A DNA stretch of 41,673 bases from assembly GCA_016789745.1 (NCBI GenBank), contig JAEUQF010000325.1, positions 1-41,673 of the forward strand. The letters are read 5' to 3'. Both the position numbers and the translations under genes were made by a program. Below the pieces are notes generated by a model. The model ran no database searches. It was not told where the DNA came from and was given only the letters and a program-made list of their open reading frames with translations. Of this stretch, positions 14,521-23,869 are shown one piece after another. Source of the stretch: Bryobacterales bacterium (GTDB taxonomy: Bacteria > Acidobacteriota > Terriglobia > Bryobacterales > Bryobacteraceae). Within the stretch, counting starts at the first letter, position 1; each line of letters opens with the position of its first letter.

Positions 14521-15195
14521 ATGACCTTAGCGGAACAACTGGAAAAGATGCGCCGGGACTGGGACGAACGTGCCCGGGAGAACGCCCGTTACTTCGTGAA
14601 CACTGAACGCACGGACTGGACCGATGACGAGTTTTTCGCCTCCGGCAGGCGTACCGTCTCGGAAGAGATCCTCACGGACATGATCAACATCTGCCAGGAG
14701 AAAGATCCAATGCAGATGAAGGTGCTGGAGATCGGCTGCGGTGCCGGCCGCGTCACGCGCGCGCTGAGCGACCTGTTCGGCGAGGTTTGGGCCGTGGACG
14801 TCAGCGGCGAGATGATCCGCCAGGCCACACAGGCGCTGAAGGATCGTAAGCATGTTCACCTGCTGCAGACCAACGGCACCGATCTCAGCGCCATCACGGC
14901 CGACGGCAGCTTTGACTTCGCATTCTCCACCATTGTTTTCCAACACATCCCCAGCAAGGAAGTGATCGAGAACTACGTGCGCGAAGTAGCCCGGCTGCTG
15001 CGGCCCGGCGCGCTGTTCAAGTTCCAGGTGCAGGGCGACACCAGCATTGAAACGCAGCCGGACGACACATGGCTGGGCGCACCCTATTCCGATGAGGACG
15101 CCTGTGCCATGGCCGAACGCTGCGGCTTCGAACCGCGCTACCGGCACGGTGCGGGGGGGCAATACTTCTGGCTCTGGTTTTTCCGGAAATCGTAA
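14521..15195 (+). CDS. SAM-dependent methyltransferase (class I)
   Basis: A 224-residue cytosolic enzyme. Motif I VLEIGCGAGRVTRAL (about 68-82) binds SAM, followed by AVDVSGEMI (about 90-98, acidic residue contacting ribose) and FDFAFSTIVFQHIPS (motif IV region). This is a methyltransf_25/31-like fold; substrate unknown. The N-terminal EKMRRDWDERARENARYFV segment is common in acidobacterial and cyanobacterial methyltransferases of this type. The ATG has AAGG six bases upstream. The next gene follows 16 nt later on the same strand, so the two may share a transcript. Confidence 0.88.
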   Translation: MTLAEQLEKMRRDWDERARENARYFVNTERTDWTDDEFFASGRRTVSEEILTDMINICQEKDPMQMKVLEIGCGAGRVTRALSDLFGEVWAVDVSGEMIRQATQALKDRKHVHLLQTNGTDLSAITADGSFDFAFSTIVFQHIPSKEVIENYVREVARLLRPGALFKFQVQGDTSIETQPDDTWLGAPYSDEDACAMAERCGFEPRYRHGAGGQYFWLWFFRKS

Positions 15196-15211
15196 ACAGG
15201 AGTCGAACGCG

Positions 15212-16297
15212 ATGACTCGTCGAAGCTTCGTTACCGCACTGGCTGGCGCATCGGCGCTGGCGGCCCAGAATGCCACACCGGCCGTGCCGCTGAAGCTGGG
15301 CATCGACACCTATTCGCTCCGCGCCTTCAAATGGAATGTCGACCAGATGCTGGACTACGCCGAGGAGCAGAAACTCGACGCCATCCAGGCCAGCCGCGGC
15401 GATTTCACCAGCTTCGACGAAGCATACCTGCGTAAGGTCAAGGATCGGGCGAACCGGCTCGGCATTATTGTTGAGCCCGGTTGGGGCTGTATTTCGACAG
15501 TCTCGAAACAGTGGAATCCGCGTCAGGGCACGCCCACTTCCTATTTGGAGGAGGGCATTCGTGCTGCGCGGCTGTTGGGGGCGCGCTCCTTCCGCGTGTT
15601 TGTCGGCGGTGCGGGCGATCGTGCGGGTGGCACGAACATCAACGCGCTTCTGGAGTCTGCGATCACTGGGTTGAAGACCGTGCGCCGTCAGGCGCTGGAT
15701 GCACAGGTGAAGATCGCCATCGAGAACCACGGCGAGTTTCAGGCGCGCCAAGTGAAGACCATCATCGAGGAGGCCGGCAAGGACTTCGTGGCCAGTTGTC
15801 TGGATACGGGCAATCCCGTCAACGTACTGGAAGACCCGCTGCACACGCTGGAGGTGTTGGCGCCGTACGTGGTCAGCACGCATATCCGGGATTCGGTGGT
15901 GTTCGAACATCCGCGCGGCGCCGCAGTGCAATGGGTGGCGCTGGGCGATGGCAGCATCGACTTCGTTAAACTCACCGCACGCTTCCGCGAACTCTGCCCG
16001 CAGGCGCCGTTCCTGATGGAAGTCATCACGGGACGCCCGCCGGCTGTTGTTCCATATCTGGAACCCGCGTTCTGGAAGAACTTCGCCGGTACGCCCGCGG
16101 AGGACTTCGCGCGGTTCGTCGCGCTGGCCAAGAAGGGCCACCCACTGATGGCACCCATTATCCAGTCCGATGTCAGCGGCGCGCCATTCCCGCCCGAGTA
16201 TGCCGCCGCGCTCAAGGCACAGCAGCGCTACGATCTGGATCGCAGCCTGGCTTATGCGAAGAAGACGCTGAACGCCGGCACGCGCTGGCGCGGTTAG
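15212..16297 (+). CDS. Tat-exported xylose isomerase-like TIM-barrel protein
   Basis: A 361-residue protein starting at the ATG at 15212 (GGAG upstream); the longer upstream frame lies over the methyltransferase gene and is rejected. The twin-arginine signal MTRRSFVTALAG precedes a sugar phosphate isomerase/epimerase (AP_endonuc_2) barrel: KLGIDTYSLRAF, then a metal-binding series IAIENHGEF, ASCLDTGNPVNV and VSTHIRDSVV with conserved Glu, Asp and His. Such exported proteins are abundant in Solibacteres and Planctomycetes and probably act on plant-derived sugars. The TAG stop overlaps the stop of the convergent nuclease gene by 4 nt (TTAG). Confidence 0.88.
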   Translation: MTRRSFVTALAGASALAAQNATPAVPLKLGIDTYSLRAFKWNVDQMLDYAEEQKLDAIQASRGDFTSFDEAYLRKVKDRANRLGIIVEPGWGCISTVSKQWNPRQGTPTSYLEEGIRAARLLGARSFRVFVGGAGDRAGGTNINALLESAITGLKTVRRQALDAQVKIAIENHGEFQARQVKTIIEEAGKDFVASCLDTGNPVNVLEDPLHTLEVLAPYVVSTHIRDSVVFEHPRGAAVQWVALGDGSIDFVKLTARFRELCPQAPFLMEVITGRPPAVVPYLEPAFWKNFAGTPAEDFARFVALAKKGHPLMAPIIQSDVSGAPFPPEYAAALKAQQRYDLDRSLAYAKKTLNAGTRWRG

Positions 16298-18948
16298 CGC
16301 ACGGTCACATAGATCAATGCCGGATCATGGTCGCTCAGCCGCTCCGGCCGCGTGCTCTCGCTTGCCAGTTGCTCCGGAAACCAAGCATTCACGCGCGCGT
16401 ACACCAGGCGGCTGACGAAGCCGGCCGCGTTCTGCGATGCCAGGATGTGATCCAGCACCTGGCGTGAGCCATCGAAGATGTACGAATACCGCTCTTCTTC
16501 CGCTACCTTCGCGGTGGCCACCAGGTTCACGAAGTTCGGATTCACGAGGTCTCCACTGGCCTCCACCACGTCGTGCTCCGCAACGGGATCGCCCGTAATG
16601 GTGCCCAGCACGTCCACATACCCATCGTTGAATGGGAAGGCGTTGAAGTCGCCCATGACGAAGATGCGTTCGTCGGGGTCGGCGAGTTGACGTTGCTGCA
16701 GGTAGCGGGCGAGGTCTTCGGCTGCGGCGCGGCGCTTCATGCGGGTGCGCTGCCCTTCGGTGACGTTGTTCTGCAGGCTGGCGGGCACTTCACTTTCGAC
16801 ATCAATCAGCGACCGCAGATGCACCATGACCGCGGTGAACGTGAAGTCGCCCGCGCGGGCTTGCAGCAGTAGGGGCGCCCGGTCATGCAGGCGTTTGGAG
16901 ATGCCATCGGCGGGGTCGACGAACATGCTGGCTTCCAGGATCTGCTGCGGCACCGTGGTGATGCTGATGCGCGATGTTTTCACCAGAAAGCCGACGTTCT
17001 GCGAGCCGCCGGTGGTGCCCAGAAACGCTTCGTACCGCAGGCCGGAGTCGCCCGCGTTCAAGGCGTCGCGCAATCCTTCCAGAGCCGCCGGCGTGCTCAC
17101 TTCCGTCACGCCCAGCAGGTCTGGATAGCGCAGTACATCGCGAACCACCCGCACTGCCTTCGCCTGTTGCGCGGCCGCGCCTGTATAGTTGCGCAGGCCC
17201 ATGTGGCCCATCGTGATCTCATTCGCGGTGGCTGCGGGCACGGTCCGGTACTGCGCCGGCCCGCTGATCTCGGCACTAACCCCGACGTCCTGCGCGATCT
17301 CAAATCCGCGGCTATTGAAATCCAGCACTCCCACAACGTTGCGTACCGTCTGCCCGGCTGTGACGGCTGGACCCGATGCCTGGTTCTGTCCGCGCAGGTC
17401 AATGCGGACCAACTCCGGGTTGCTGTCGAATAGCGGAATGGGTGGGATGGTCTTCGTCGATCCAGACGGAACGCCGCGTGGGGCCTGGATGCCCGGTTCA
17501 CGGAAGGGCGATAACATCCCTTGCACCACCGCATAGAAGGCCGCGTTCTCGAAGTTGCTCTCGGTTGTGCCGGAGGCGGCAGTGAATGCCGGAGCCGTGA
17601 TGCGCATGGATTCCCACCGCTCCAGTTGATCCAAGCCGCCGTCCGGATGTGGGAACTCGCTGGTCAGGACGATAGGGGCGGGCAGTGGCACGCCGCCGCG
17701 CATTACCTGCGTGCGGGCATTGGTGAGCTGCGTTAACGTGCTGAAACTGGTGGCGAACTCGGTTACCGTTCCGGTGACACACACGAGGCTTCCCACCGCC
17801 GGACCATTGGCGTTGTTGGTGAAAACAAAGATGGCCTCCGATGTTTCGGGATTGCCGTCGCTGTCCGCATCCGGCTCCTGCACGAAGAAGCCATTGAACT
17901 TGTTGGCAGTCACAACGCCATCCACCACGACGACGCGCCCCACGATCGGGCTGGTGCTGGTGGGTCCCTGCACTTGGCTGATGGCATGCGTCGATTCGCA
18001 GGGAGGCGGACCGTCGTCGTTGAGGATGGTGCCGGTGGCGGTGCCCCGCACCACCGTCGCACCCACCGCGCCCAGCAGACGCACCGTGAACGTCTCATCG
18101 AACTCGGGCTTCGTGTCGCCATTCACCAGCACCGTGATGGTTGTCGAGGTTTGCCCGGCGGCGATCCGCCCCATCGTGAGATTGAGGCCCGTTGTTTCAT
18201 AATCCCCATCAGCGGCTGTCGCGCTGCCGTCGGCAGTGAAGTAAATGAAGCTAACTTCCGCCGGGCTTGCCGAGGTCAATCGCACCGTGAAGGCGAACGG
18301 CGTCGTGCCCGCGTTCCCCTCCTGCCGTGACACATCCTCCAGGGTGAGCGACGGCAACGCCGTGAACGTCTGCCCGTTGTTGGCCGCCCCGAACGTGTTG
18401 GCCGCCGCGCCGGCCCAGCGGAAGTCCGTGTACGCCGACCCCGCACCGGTCAACTGCAACGATTGCCCCACAGCGGACGTACCCAACTGCGCCACGCCTA
18501 TGTCCGTGCATGTCATTCCAGCGGCTGGATTCTCCGGAGTGGGCGCGGTTCCCCCCGCCGTCATCACGCCTTCATAGCAAAGAAACTGCACCACGCGATT
18601 GCCGGCGTCCACCAATGCGAAGCCGTCGTTCGCGCCGTTCTGCAACCCGTCGGTGGGGTACTGGATCACCAGAAACCCAAAGCCAGTACCCGTGCTGTTG
18701 GGAATCACCGTACCCGCCGCGAAGGTCTCGGTGGCTGCTGGCGCTGTGTACACCACGCCCGCATCCGGCACCGATCCGTTGTAGCGCACAATGCGCCAAC
18801 CGCTGACGTCTGCTCCCGCCGGCCCCGCAATTTCGATCGCCTCACCCGTATCGGTGCCCGTATTGTCATAGTGAATCTCATTCACGAACACGCTCTGCCC
18901 GCAGGCTATGGGCAGCCACAACAGAAACGCAACCAGGACGCGACGCAT
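16294..18948 (-). CDS. Large secreted ExeM-type endonuclease/exonuclease/phosphatase with Calx-beta and lamin-tail-like domains
   Basis: An 884-residue protein beginning MRRVLVAFLLWLPIACGQ (signal peptide). Residues about 20-180 resemble a lamin-tail (LTD) fold (VNEIHYDNTGTDTGEAIEIAG), 215-320 a Calx-beta repeat (FAFTVRLT ... DGDYETT ... DEPF-like DETFTVRL), 330-440 an OB-like ExeM segment (GRVVVVDGVVTANKFNGFFVQEP), and the C-terminal half an EEP nuclease: GVTEVS (Glu), HLRS, VMGDFNAFP and LSDHDPALI supply the expected Glu, Asp-Asn and Asp-His residues. Relatives degrade extracellular DNA or nucleotides. Extracellular location is inferred from the signal. The start is divergent from the sulfatase with 43 nt between them. 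Confidence 0.88.
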   Translation of the reverse strand: MRRVLVAFLLWLPIACGQSVFVNEIHYDNTGTDTGEAIEIAGPAGADVSGWRIVRYNGSVPDAGVVYTAPAATETFAAGTVIPNSTGTGFGFLVIQYPTDGLQNGANDGFALVDAGNRVVQFLCYEGVMTAGGTAPTPENPAAGMTCTDIGVAQLGTSAVGQSLQLTGAGSAYTDFRWAGAAANTFGAANNGQTFTALPSLTLEDVSRQEGNAGTTPFAFTVRLTSASPAEVSFIYFTADGSATAADGDYETTGLNLTMGRIAAGQTSTTITVLVNGDTKPEFDETFTVRLLGAVGATVVRGTATGTILNDDGPPPCESTHAISQVQGPTSTSPIVGRVVVVDGVVTANKFNGFFVQEPDADSDGNPETSEAIFVFTNNANGPAVGSLVCVTGTVTEFATSFSTLTQLTNARTQVMRGGVPLPAPIVLTSEFPHPDGGLDQLERWESMRITAPAFTAASGTTESNFENAAFYAVVQGMLSPFREPGIQAPRGVPSGSTKTIPPIPLFDSNPELVRIDLRGQNQASGPAVTAGQTVRNVVGVLDFNSRGFEIAQDVGVSAEISGPAQYRTVPAATANEITMGHMGLRNYTGAAAQQAKAVRVVRDVLRYPDLLGVTEVSTPAALEGLRDALNAGDSGLRYEAFLGTTGGSQNVGFLVKTSRISITTVPQQILEASMFVDPADGISKRLHDRAPLLLQARAGDFTFTAVMVHLRSLIDVESEVPASLQNNVTEGQRTRMKRRAAAEDLARYLQQRQLADPDERIFVMGDFNAFPFNDGYVDVLGTITGDPVAEHDVVEASGDLVNPNFVNLVATAKVAEEERYSYIFDGSRQVLDHILASQNAAGFVSRLVYARVNAWFPEQLASESTRPERLSDHDPALIYVTVR

Positions 18949-18991
18949 TTCCCTCAGCCTAGCACTCCGCATCTGATATGCTGTGCCGGAC

Positions 18992-20401
18992 ATGGCTCTG
19001 TCTCGTCGCAGTTTTCTTCCTGCCCTTGCCGCGCCCTACCTCGCCTTAGGCCAGCGCCGCGACCGCCCCCACGTGCTCTTCATTGGTGCCGATGACCTTA
19101 ACAACAGCCTCGGCTGCTATGGGCACCCCATCGTTAAGTCCCCGAACATCGACCGCATCGCCTCCATGGGTGTGCGCTTCGACCGGGCCTATTGCCAGTT
19201 CCCGCTCTGCGGGCCTAGCCGCACGTCGCTACTCAGCGGTCTGCGTCCCGATTCCACCCAGATTCTGGCCAACAACATCAGCGTGCGCGACAAGGTGCCC
19301 AACGCGCTCACCCTGCCGCAGCACTTCAAGAACAACGGCTGGGACTCAAATCGCTTCGGCAAGATGTACCACATGGACGTGCCTGGTTCTGTCGGCACCA
19401 ATAAGTGGGACGATCCGCCTTCCTGGAACACCGCCATCTCGCCGCCGGGAAAAGAGCAGCATACCGAGGGCACCCGCTACCCCATCGAGACGAACGGCAA
19501 GGCCCAGTGGGTCTCCATCTCGTTCTCCAATGACGGTAAGGATCAGGCCGATGACCGCTGCGCTGACCTCACGATAGAAGCCTTCTCCCAAACCAAAGAT
19601 CCGCTCTTTGTCGGACTGGGCTTCGTGCGCCCGCATGTGCCGAACGTGGCGCCCTCGCGCTTCTACGACCTCTATCCTCTGGCTAACATCCCCGCTCCCG
19701 TGAACCCGCCCGACGACCGAGGCGACATCCCCAAAGCCAGCGAACTCTGCATCAACACGCGCGCCAACGACATCGGCATGAACGACGCCGGCAAGCGCGA
19801 AGCTATCCGCTCCTACTACGCCAGCATCAGCTACATGGACTGGCAGGTGGGCCGCGTGCTGTCCGCGCTGGAGAAACAAAAGCTGCTCGACAAGACGATC
19901 ATCGTCTTCTGGGGCGATCACGGCTACCACCTCGGCGAGCATCACCGGTGGCACAAACGCAGCCTGTTCGAAGAATCCGCTCGCGCGCCATTGATCATTG
20001 CCGCACCGGGGCGCCGCGGCAAGGGTAAGGGATCGAAGGCGCTGGTGGAGTTTGTGGATATGTACCCCACCATTGCGGAACTCGGAGGGCTGCCGGTACC
20101 CCAGCATTGCGAAGGACAGAGCGCCGTACCGCTGCTCGACAATCCGGCGCGGCCCTGGAAATCCGGTGCGTTCACGCAGATGCACGGGCCGGACAACATT
20201 GTTGGCCGCTCGGTCCGCACGGACCGCTATCGCTACACGCGCTGGACCGGGCCGTACCCCGATGAGGAACTCTACGATCACCAGGCCGATCCCAAAGAGT
20301 TCACGAATCTGGCGCGTCAGGCCGACAAATACAAAGACGTGCTGGTACGCATGCGCGGCACGCTCGACGCAGGTTGGAAGGCCGCCAAAGCTAAGGTTTA
20401 A
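18992..20401 (+). CDS. Tat-exported iduronate-2-sulfatase-like sulfatase
   Basis: A 469-residue protein from the ATG at 18992 (a GTG three codons upstream is possible). The signal MALSRRSFLPALAAP has the twin-Arg pattern. Metal-binding GADDLNNSLGCYG (about 32-44) is followed by the sulfatase signature CGPSRTSLLSG with Cys73, the residue matured to formylglycine (C-x-P-S-R). WGDHGYHLGEH and KRSLFEESARAP complete the active site. Order and motifs match iduronate-2-sulfatase relatives that release sulfate from polysaccharides. A formylglycine-generating enzyme is not visible nearby. The 3' end overlaps convergent manA by 11 nt. Confidence 0.92.
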   Translation: MALSRRSFLPALAAPYLALGQRRDRPHVLFIGADDLNNSLGCYGHPIVKSPNIDRIASMGVRFDRAYCQFPLCGPSRTSLLSGLRPDSTQILANNISVRDKVPNALTLPQHFKNNGWDSNRFGKMYHMDVPGSVGTNKWDDPPSWNTAISPPGKEQHTEGTRYPIETNGKAQWVSISFSNDGKDQADDRCADLTIEAFSQTKDPLFVGLGFVRPHVPNVAPSRFYDLYPLANIPAPVNPPDDRGDIPKASELCINTRANDIGMNDAGKREAIRSYYASISYMDWQVGRVLSALEKQKLLDKTIIVFWGDHGYHLGEHHRWHKRSLFEESARAPLIIAAPGRRGKGKGSKALVEFVDMYPTIAELGGLPVPQHCEGQSAVPLLDNPARPWKSGAFTQMHGPDNIVGRSVRTDRYRYTRWTGPYPDEELYDHQADPKEFTNLARQADKYKDVLVRMRGTLDAGWKAAKAKV

Positions 20402-21161
20402 AGGTACGGATTACCGTCGCCTGACCGCGAATGGTGACAGGCGTTTCGGCATCCACCCGGAACGCCTCTCCCGACAGGAACGGCTCGTCACCCACCAATC
20501 CTTCGCCCTGCAGGACCACCAGAACGCAGGGTTGCGCTATGGGCTCCAGTGTCGTCGATCCGTTCACCTGCAGCCGTTCGGTATGAAAGAACGGACAGCG
20601 CACCGGCAGGACGCTGCGGCCGCTCACCGGACCCAACGCCGAGATCTCCACCGCCTTGTCGAGGTGCAACTCGCGCGGACGGCCATAGTCGTAAACGCGG
20701 TAGGTGACATCACTGCGCTGCTGGATCTCGCAGAGCGTCAAGCCGGCACCGATGGCATGCACGGTTCGCGCCGGAACGAAGAGCGTATCGCCCGGGCGTA
20801 CCGGAATCCAGTTGATCAGCCCTTCGATGGTGCCCTCTTCGGCCGAGGTGCGCAGTTGCTCGCGCGAAATCGGACGCCGGAAGCCAATGCCGACACTGGC
20901 TCCCGGCGCGGTCCGCAGAATGTGCCACATCTCGGTCTTGCCGGCCGAGTTTTCATGCTCGCGTGCATATTCATCATCGGGATGCACCTGCACGCTGAGC
21001 TTTTCGGTGGTGAACAAAAACTTCACCAACGGATAGTCATCGCCGGCATCGAGCCAAACCTCTCCAATCTTCTTTTCCGGCTCCGGGAACCAGGGGGCCA
21101 ACCCGGTTGACCCCCAGACCCGCTCACGAAACGACGGAGCAATCCGCTCGATGCTCGGCAC
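20391..21161 (-). CDS. manA: Mannose-6-phosphate isomerase, class I
   Basis: A 256-residue cupin enzyme interconverting mannose-6-phosphate and fructose-6-phosphate. Zinc-site segments SVQVHPDDEYA, GKTEMWHIL and VHAIGAGLTLCEIQQ are present, as is YRVYDYGR. It is shorter than E. coli ManA and resembles the short bacterial type. Start GTG at 21161, only 1 nt after the aminotransferase stop, so it is in an operon with it. The 3' end overlaps the sulfatase end. All ligand residues expected from the family are seen. Confidence 0.92.
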   Translation of the reverse strand: MPSIERIAPSFRERVWGSTGLAPWFPEPEKKIGEVWLDAGDDYPLVKFLFTTEKLSVQVHPDDEYAREHENSAGKTEMWHILRTAPGASVGIGFRRPISREQLRTSAEEGTIEGLINWIPVRPGDTLFVPARTVHAIGAGLTLCEIQQRSDVTYRVYDYGRPRELHLDKAVEISALGPVSGRSVLPVRCPFFHTERLQVNGSTTLEPIAQPCVLVVLQGEGLVGDEPFLSGEAFRVDAETPVTIRGQATVIRTFKP

Positions 21162-21162
21162 G

Positions 21163-22356
21163 CTACTTCAACTCCCGCAGGAACGTCTCGATGCGGTCCA
21201 GCCCCTTGGCGAGCTGCTCCATCGACGTTGCGTACGAGATGCGGATGTGACGATCCGTGCCGAAGGCTTCACCGGGCACCACGGCCACCTTCGCTTCCGA
21301 CAACAGCTTTTCGGAGAAGTCCATGGAAGAGTTGATGCCGCCCTTGCCAAAGGCAACGCTGATGTTCGGGTAGGCGTAGAAGGCGCCGCGCGGGTCCACG
21401 ATGCTGACGCCAGGCATGGCGCGCAACCGCCCCAGCACGTAATCGCGGCGCGTTGCGTACTCCGCCAGCATCAGCCCCACGCTCTCCTGCGGTCCCCGCA
21501 GCGCTTCGACAGCTGCCTTCTGCGCAATGGAGGTCGGATTCGACGTCATGTGGCTCTGCAGCTTGCCAATGGCGCTGATCACCGGAGCCGGTGCAAGGCC
21601 AAACCCTATGCGCCATCCGGTCATCGCATAGGTCTTCGACAGCGACCCGGCCACAATGACGGTATCCTTGGCGCCGGGCTGCGCGGCAATCGAGAACGGC
21701 TCGCTATCGTACAGGAAGCGGCAGTAGCACTCGTCGGTCATCAGCCAGATGCCCCGTGAACTGGTCAGCTTGTAGATGTCCTCGAAATCCTTCTGGCTCA
21801 GCACCGCGCCGCTGGGGTTCGACGGCGAGTTGATGATCACCATCTTGGTCTTGGACGTGATGTACGGTTCCAGCGTCTTGGCCGTGAACGTGAACCCAGC
21901 CGCTTCGTCGGTGTCCACGAACACGCACTTGCCGCCGGCGTAGTTCACCACGTCCTTGTACGTCACCCAATACGGCACCGGGATGATGACTTCATCGCCG
22001 GGGTTCACCAGTACCTGCATCAGGTTGAAGATGACGTGCTTGCCACCCACCGTCACAATGCACTCGTTGGGCTTGTAGCTGGTGCCGTAGTCCTTGGCGT
22101 GCCGCTCACAAATGGCTTCCTTCAACTCCTGTGTACCGCCCGCGGCCGTGTACTTGGTGAAGTTATTGTGGATCGACTTGATCGCGGCTTCCTTGATGTT
22201 GTCCGGGGTGGGGAAGTCGGGCTCGCCCGCGCCGAAGTCCACCACATCCACGCCTTCACGGCGCAGTTTGTCGGCCGCCGCCGCCACTTTCATGGTGGAC
22301 GATTCACTGATCAGGCCAATGCGTTCTGCCAGGGTCTGGGTTGCTACTGTGCTCAA
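21163..22356 (-). CDS. aspC: Aspartate aminotransferase, PLP-dependent class I
   Basis: A 397-residue enzyme. Motifs: FGAGEPDFPTPDNI near the N terminus, NSPSNPSGAV, MTDECYCRF, and the PLP-lysine in AGSLSKTYAMTGWRIG (about 238). This is the Ib-type aspartate aminotransferase (AspB family) of bacteria that also uses prephenate in some species; the substrate is inferred. Start TTG at 22356 with AGGAG eight bases upstream. It forms an operon with manA (1-nt gap) and lies 76 nt after coaD. The gene symbol is used for the family function; aspB would be an equal choice. Confidence 0.9.
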   Translation of the reverse strand: MSTVATQTLAERIGLISESSTMKVAAAADKLRREGVDVVDFGAGEPDFPTPDNIKEAAIKSIHNNFTKYTAAGGTQELKEAICERHAKDYGTSYKPNECIVTVGGKHVIFNLMQVLVNPGDEVIIPVPYWVTYKDVVNYAGGKCVFVDTDEAAGFTFTAKTLEPYITSKTKMVIINSPSNPSGAVLSQKDFEDIYKLTSSRGIWLMTDECYCRFLYDSEPFSIAAQPGAKDTVIVAGSLSKTYAMTGWRIGFGLAPAPVISAIGKLQSHMTSNPTSIAQKAAVEALRGPQESVGLMLAEYATRRDYVLGRLRAMPGVSIVDPRGAFYAYPNISVAFGKGGINSSMDFSEKLLSEAKVAVVPGEAFGTDRHIRISYATSMEQLAKGLDRIETFLRELK

Positions 22357-22432
22357 TGGTTTCTCCTAAACTTCTACGCGATATTTCGATTGCACGCGGC
22401 TGGTTCGGGCCTGCGCCCGCGGCGGCGCGGCT

Positions 22433-22942
22433 TCAGGACATGGCCTTGGCCAGGAACCGCTCCTTCAGGGCGGCTTCCACTACCGGCGGCACCAAGCCGC
22501 TGATGTTGCCCCCCAGCCGGATGACCTCTTTCACCAGGCGCGAACTCACAAACGAGTGCGCCTCCGAGGCCATCATGAACACCGTTTCGATCTCCGGCCG
22601 CAGGCGGCGGTTCATCAGCGCCATCTGCAGTTCGTACTCATAGTCCGAGATGGCGCGTATCCCGCGCACGATCAAGGATGCCTTACGGGCAGCCGCGAAC
22701 TCCACCAGCAGCCCGTTAAACGTATCCACCTCAACGTTGTCATACCCGCGAACCACTTCGCGCAGCATGTCGGCGCGCTCCTCCACGGTGAACAGAGGCT
22801 GTTTCGCCTCGTTCTGCAGGACACCCAAAATCAGACGGTCGACGAATCGCGCCGATCGCGCGATGAGATCCAGATGACCGTTGGTGATCGGGTCGAACGA
22901 GCCGGGGTACACCGCGATCAGATTTGTGGAGAGCAGGCCCAC
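22433..22942 (-). CDS. coaD: Phosphopantetheine adenylyltransferase
   Basis: A 169-residue enzyme of normal length (about 160). The nucleotidyltransferase signature YPGSFDPITNGHLDLI contains the T/H-x-G-H motif, then RGIRAISDYEYELQMALMNRRL and SFVSSRLVKEV complete the active site. It transfers AMP to 4'-phosphopantetheine in coenzyme A synthesis. Start GTG at 22942; it lies 18 nt after the isochorismatase-like gene on the same strand. Confidence 0.95.
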   Translation of the reverse strand: MGLLSTNLIAVYPGSFDPITNGHLDLIARSARFVDRLILGVLQNEAKQPLFTVEERADMLREVVRGYDNVEVDTFNGLLVEFAAARKASLIVRGIRAISDYEYELQMALMNRRLRPEIETVFMMASEAHSFVSSRLVKEVIRLGGNISGLVPPVVEAALKERFLAKAMS

Positions 22943-22960
22943 GTTACGTAAGTTTCAATT

Positions 22961-23848
22961 TTACAACGAAGAGCGGCTTGATACCGGGTCGGCCGATCCG
23001 GGCACCACTCGCGTCAGGTCGTCGCCCAGAATCGAGGCGCACCAGGTGGTCTCAATATGCTCGATGACAAGGTCCGTACCCCGCTGGTGACTCACGAACG
23101 GGCGGGTGCGCGGGTCATACATGGCGTCAGTCAAATCGCGTGCCAAAACCACCTCAAACCCCAACCGCGTCATCTGCCTGGCACCGAAGCCGCGATTGAG
23201 AATGCAGATGTTTGTGTGCACGCCCATGAGCGCGATCCTGTCGATCCCCTCCTGCTTGCAGAAGTTGTAGATCTCCTGCCCGTTGTCGCTCACCCCGTCG
23301 TAGCCCACAATGTCAATGGCCGCATGTTCGCGGGTCCAAGGGTACGGCGGGCCGTTGAACTTCTTGATCACCGGGTCATCGCAGCCGCCGGCCGAATCGT
23401 CGATCGGCCAGGCGCGCTCCTCGGCCGGCACCCGCGGGCAGCGGTTCTCGATCGGGAAGGGCGATGCGGCGGTTGGCGCCGCCTTCATCCGCTCGCGATG
23501 CGGCGTGCCTTCGTAGAACTTCATCGTGTCGCTGGGCGCGTGGATGATCATCACGCCATGGCTGCGCGCCGCGTTGATCACCTGGTTCATGCGCGGTGCC
23601 AGCGTCGCCACGCGCTGCGCCGACAACGTACAGGTATGCGCATCCCACATGTCGCAGACGATGATGGCCGTCCGCGCCACCGGCCACTGCAACTCCCGAT
23701 CCTGCGCCTTCCCGTCCTTGCCGCGACGCCGCGCCGTCAGCCGCAACGTGCCCGGCACCTTCGGGCGATTCGGCACCTTCTGGGCGGTCTGCGCACCCGC
23801 CAGGATCGCCGCCGCGGGCATGGTTGCTAGAAACGACCTTCGATTCAT
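22961..23848 (-). CDS. Isochorismatase-family hydrolase, exported
   Basis: A 295-residue protein from the ATG at 23848 (MNRRSFLATMPAAAILAG, a Tat-type signal); longer upstream frames are rejected because they run over the divergent esterase gene. The cysteine-hydrolase triad is visible: Asp in IIVCDMWDAH, Lys in VIKKFNGPPY and Cys in HTNICILNRGFG. The family hydrolyses amides or isochorismate; the real substrate is unknown. It is the first gene of an operon with coaD, the aminotransferase and manA, divergent from the esterase with only 21 bp between starts. Confidence 0.88.
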   Translation of the reverse strand: MNRRSFLATMPAAAILAGAQTAQKVPNRPKVPGTLRLTARRRGKDGKAQDRELQWPVARTAIIVCDMWDAHTCTLSAQRVATLAPRMNQVINAARSHGVMIIHAPSDTMKFYEGTPHRERMKAAPTAASPFPIENRCPRVPAEERAWPIDDSAGGCDDPVIKKFNGPPYPWTREHAAIDIVGYDGVSDNGQEIYNFCKQEGIDRIALMGVHTNICILNRGFGARQMTRLGFEVVLARDLTDAMYDPRTRPFVSHQRGTDLVIEHIETTWCASILGDDLTRVVPGSADPVSSRSSL

Positions 23849-23869
23849 GGCGATGTTAGTATACCCTCT
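23849..23869. promoter_or_regulatory. 21-bp bidirectional promoter between divergent genes
   Basis: The two start codons (ATG at 23848 minus, GTG at 23870 plus) are 21 bp apart. The palindrome GTATAC (23859-23864) overlaps TAGTAT (23857-23862), 7 nt before the GTG, and on the other strand TATACT (23863-23858), 9 nt before the ATG. The spacings would put both transcription starts at, or within a few bases of, the start codons, so leaderless messages are likely. -35 boxes would lie inside the opposite coding regions. Confidence 0.45.
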
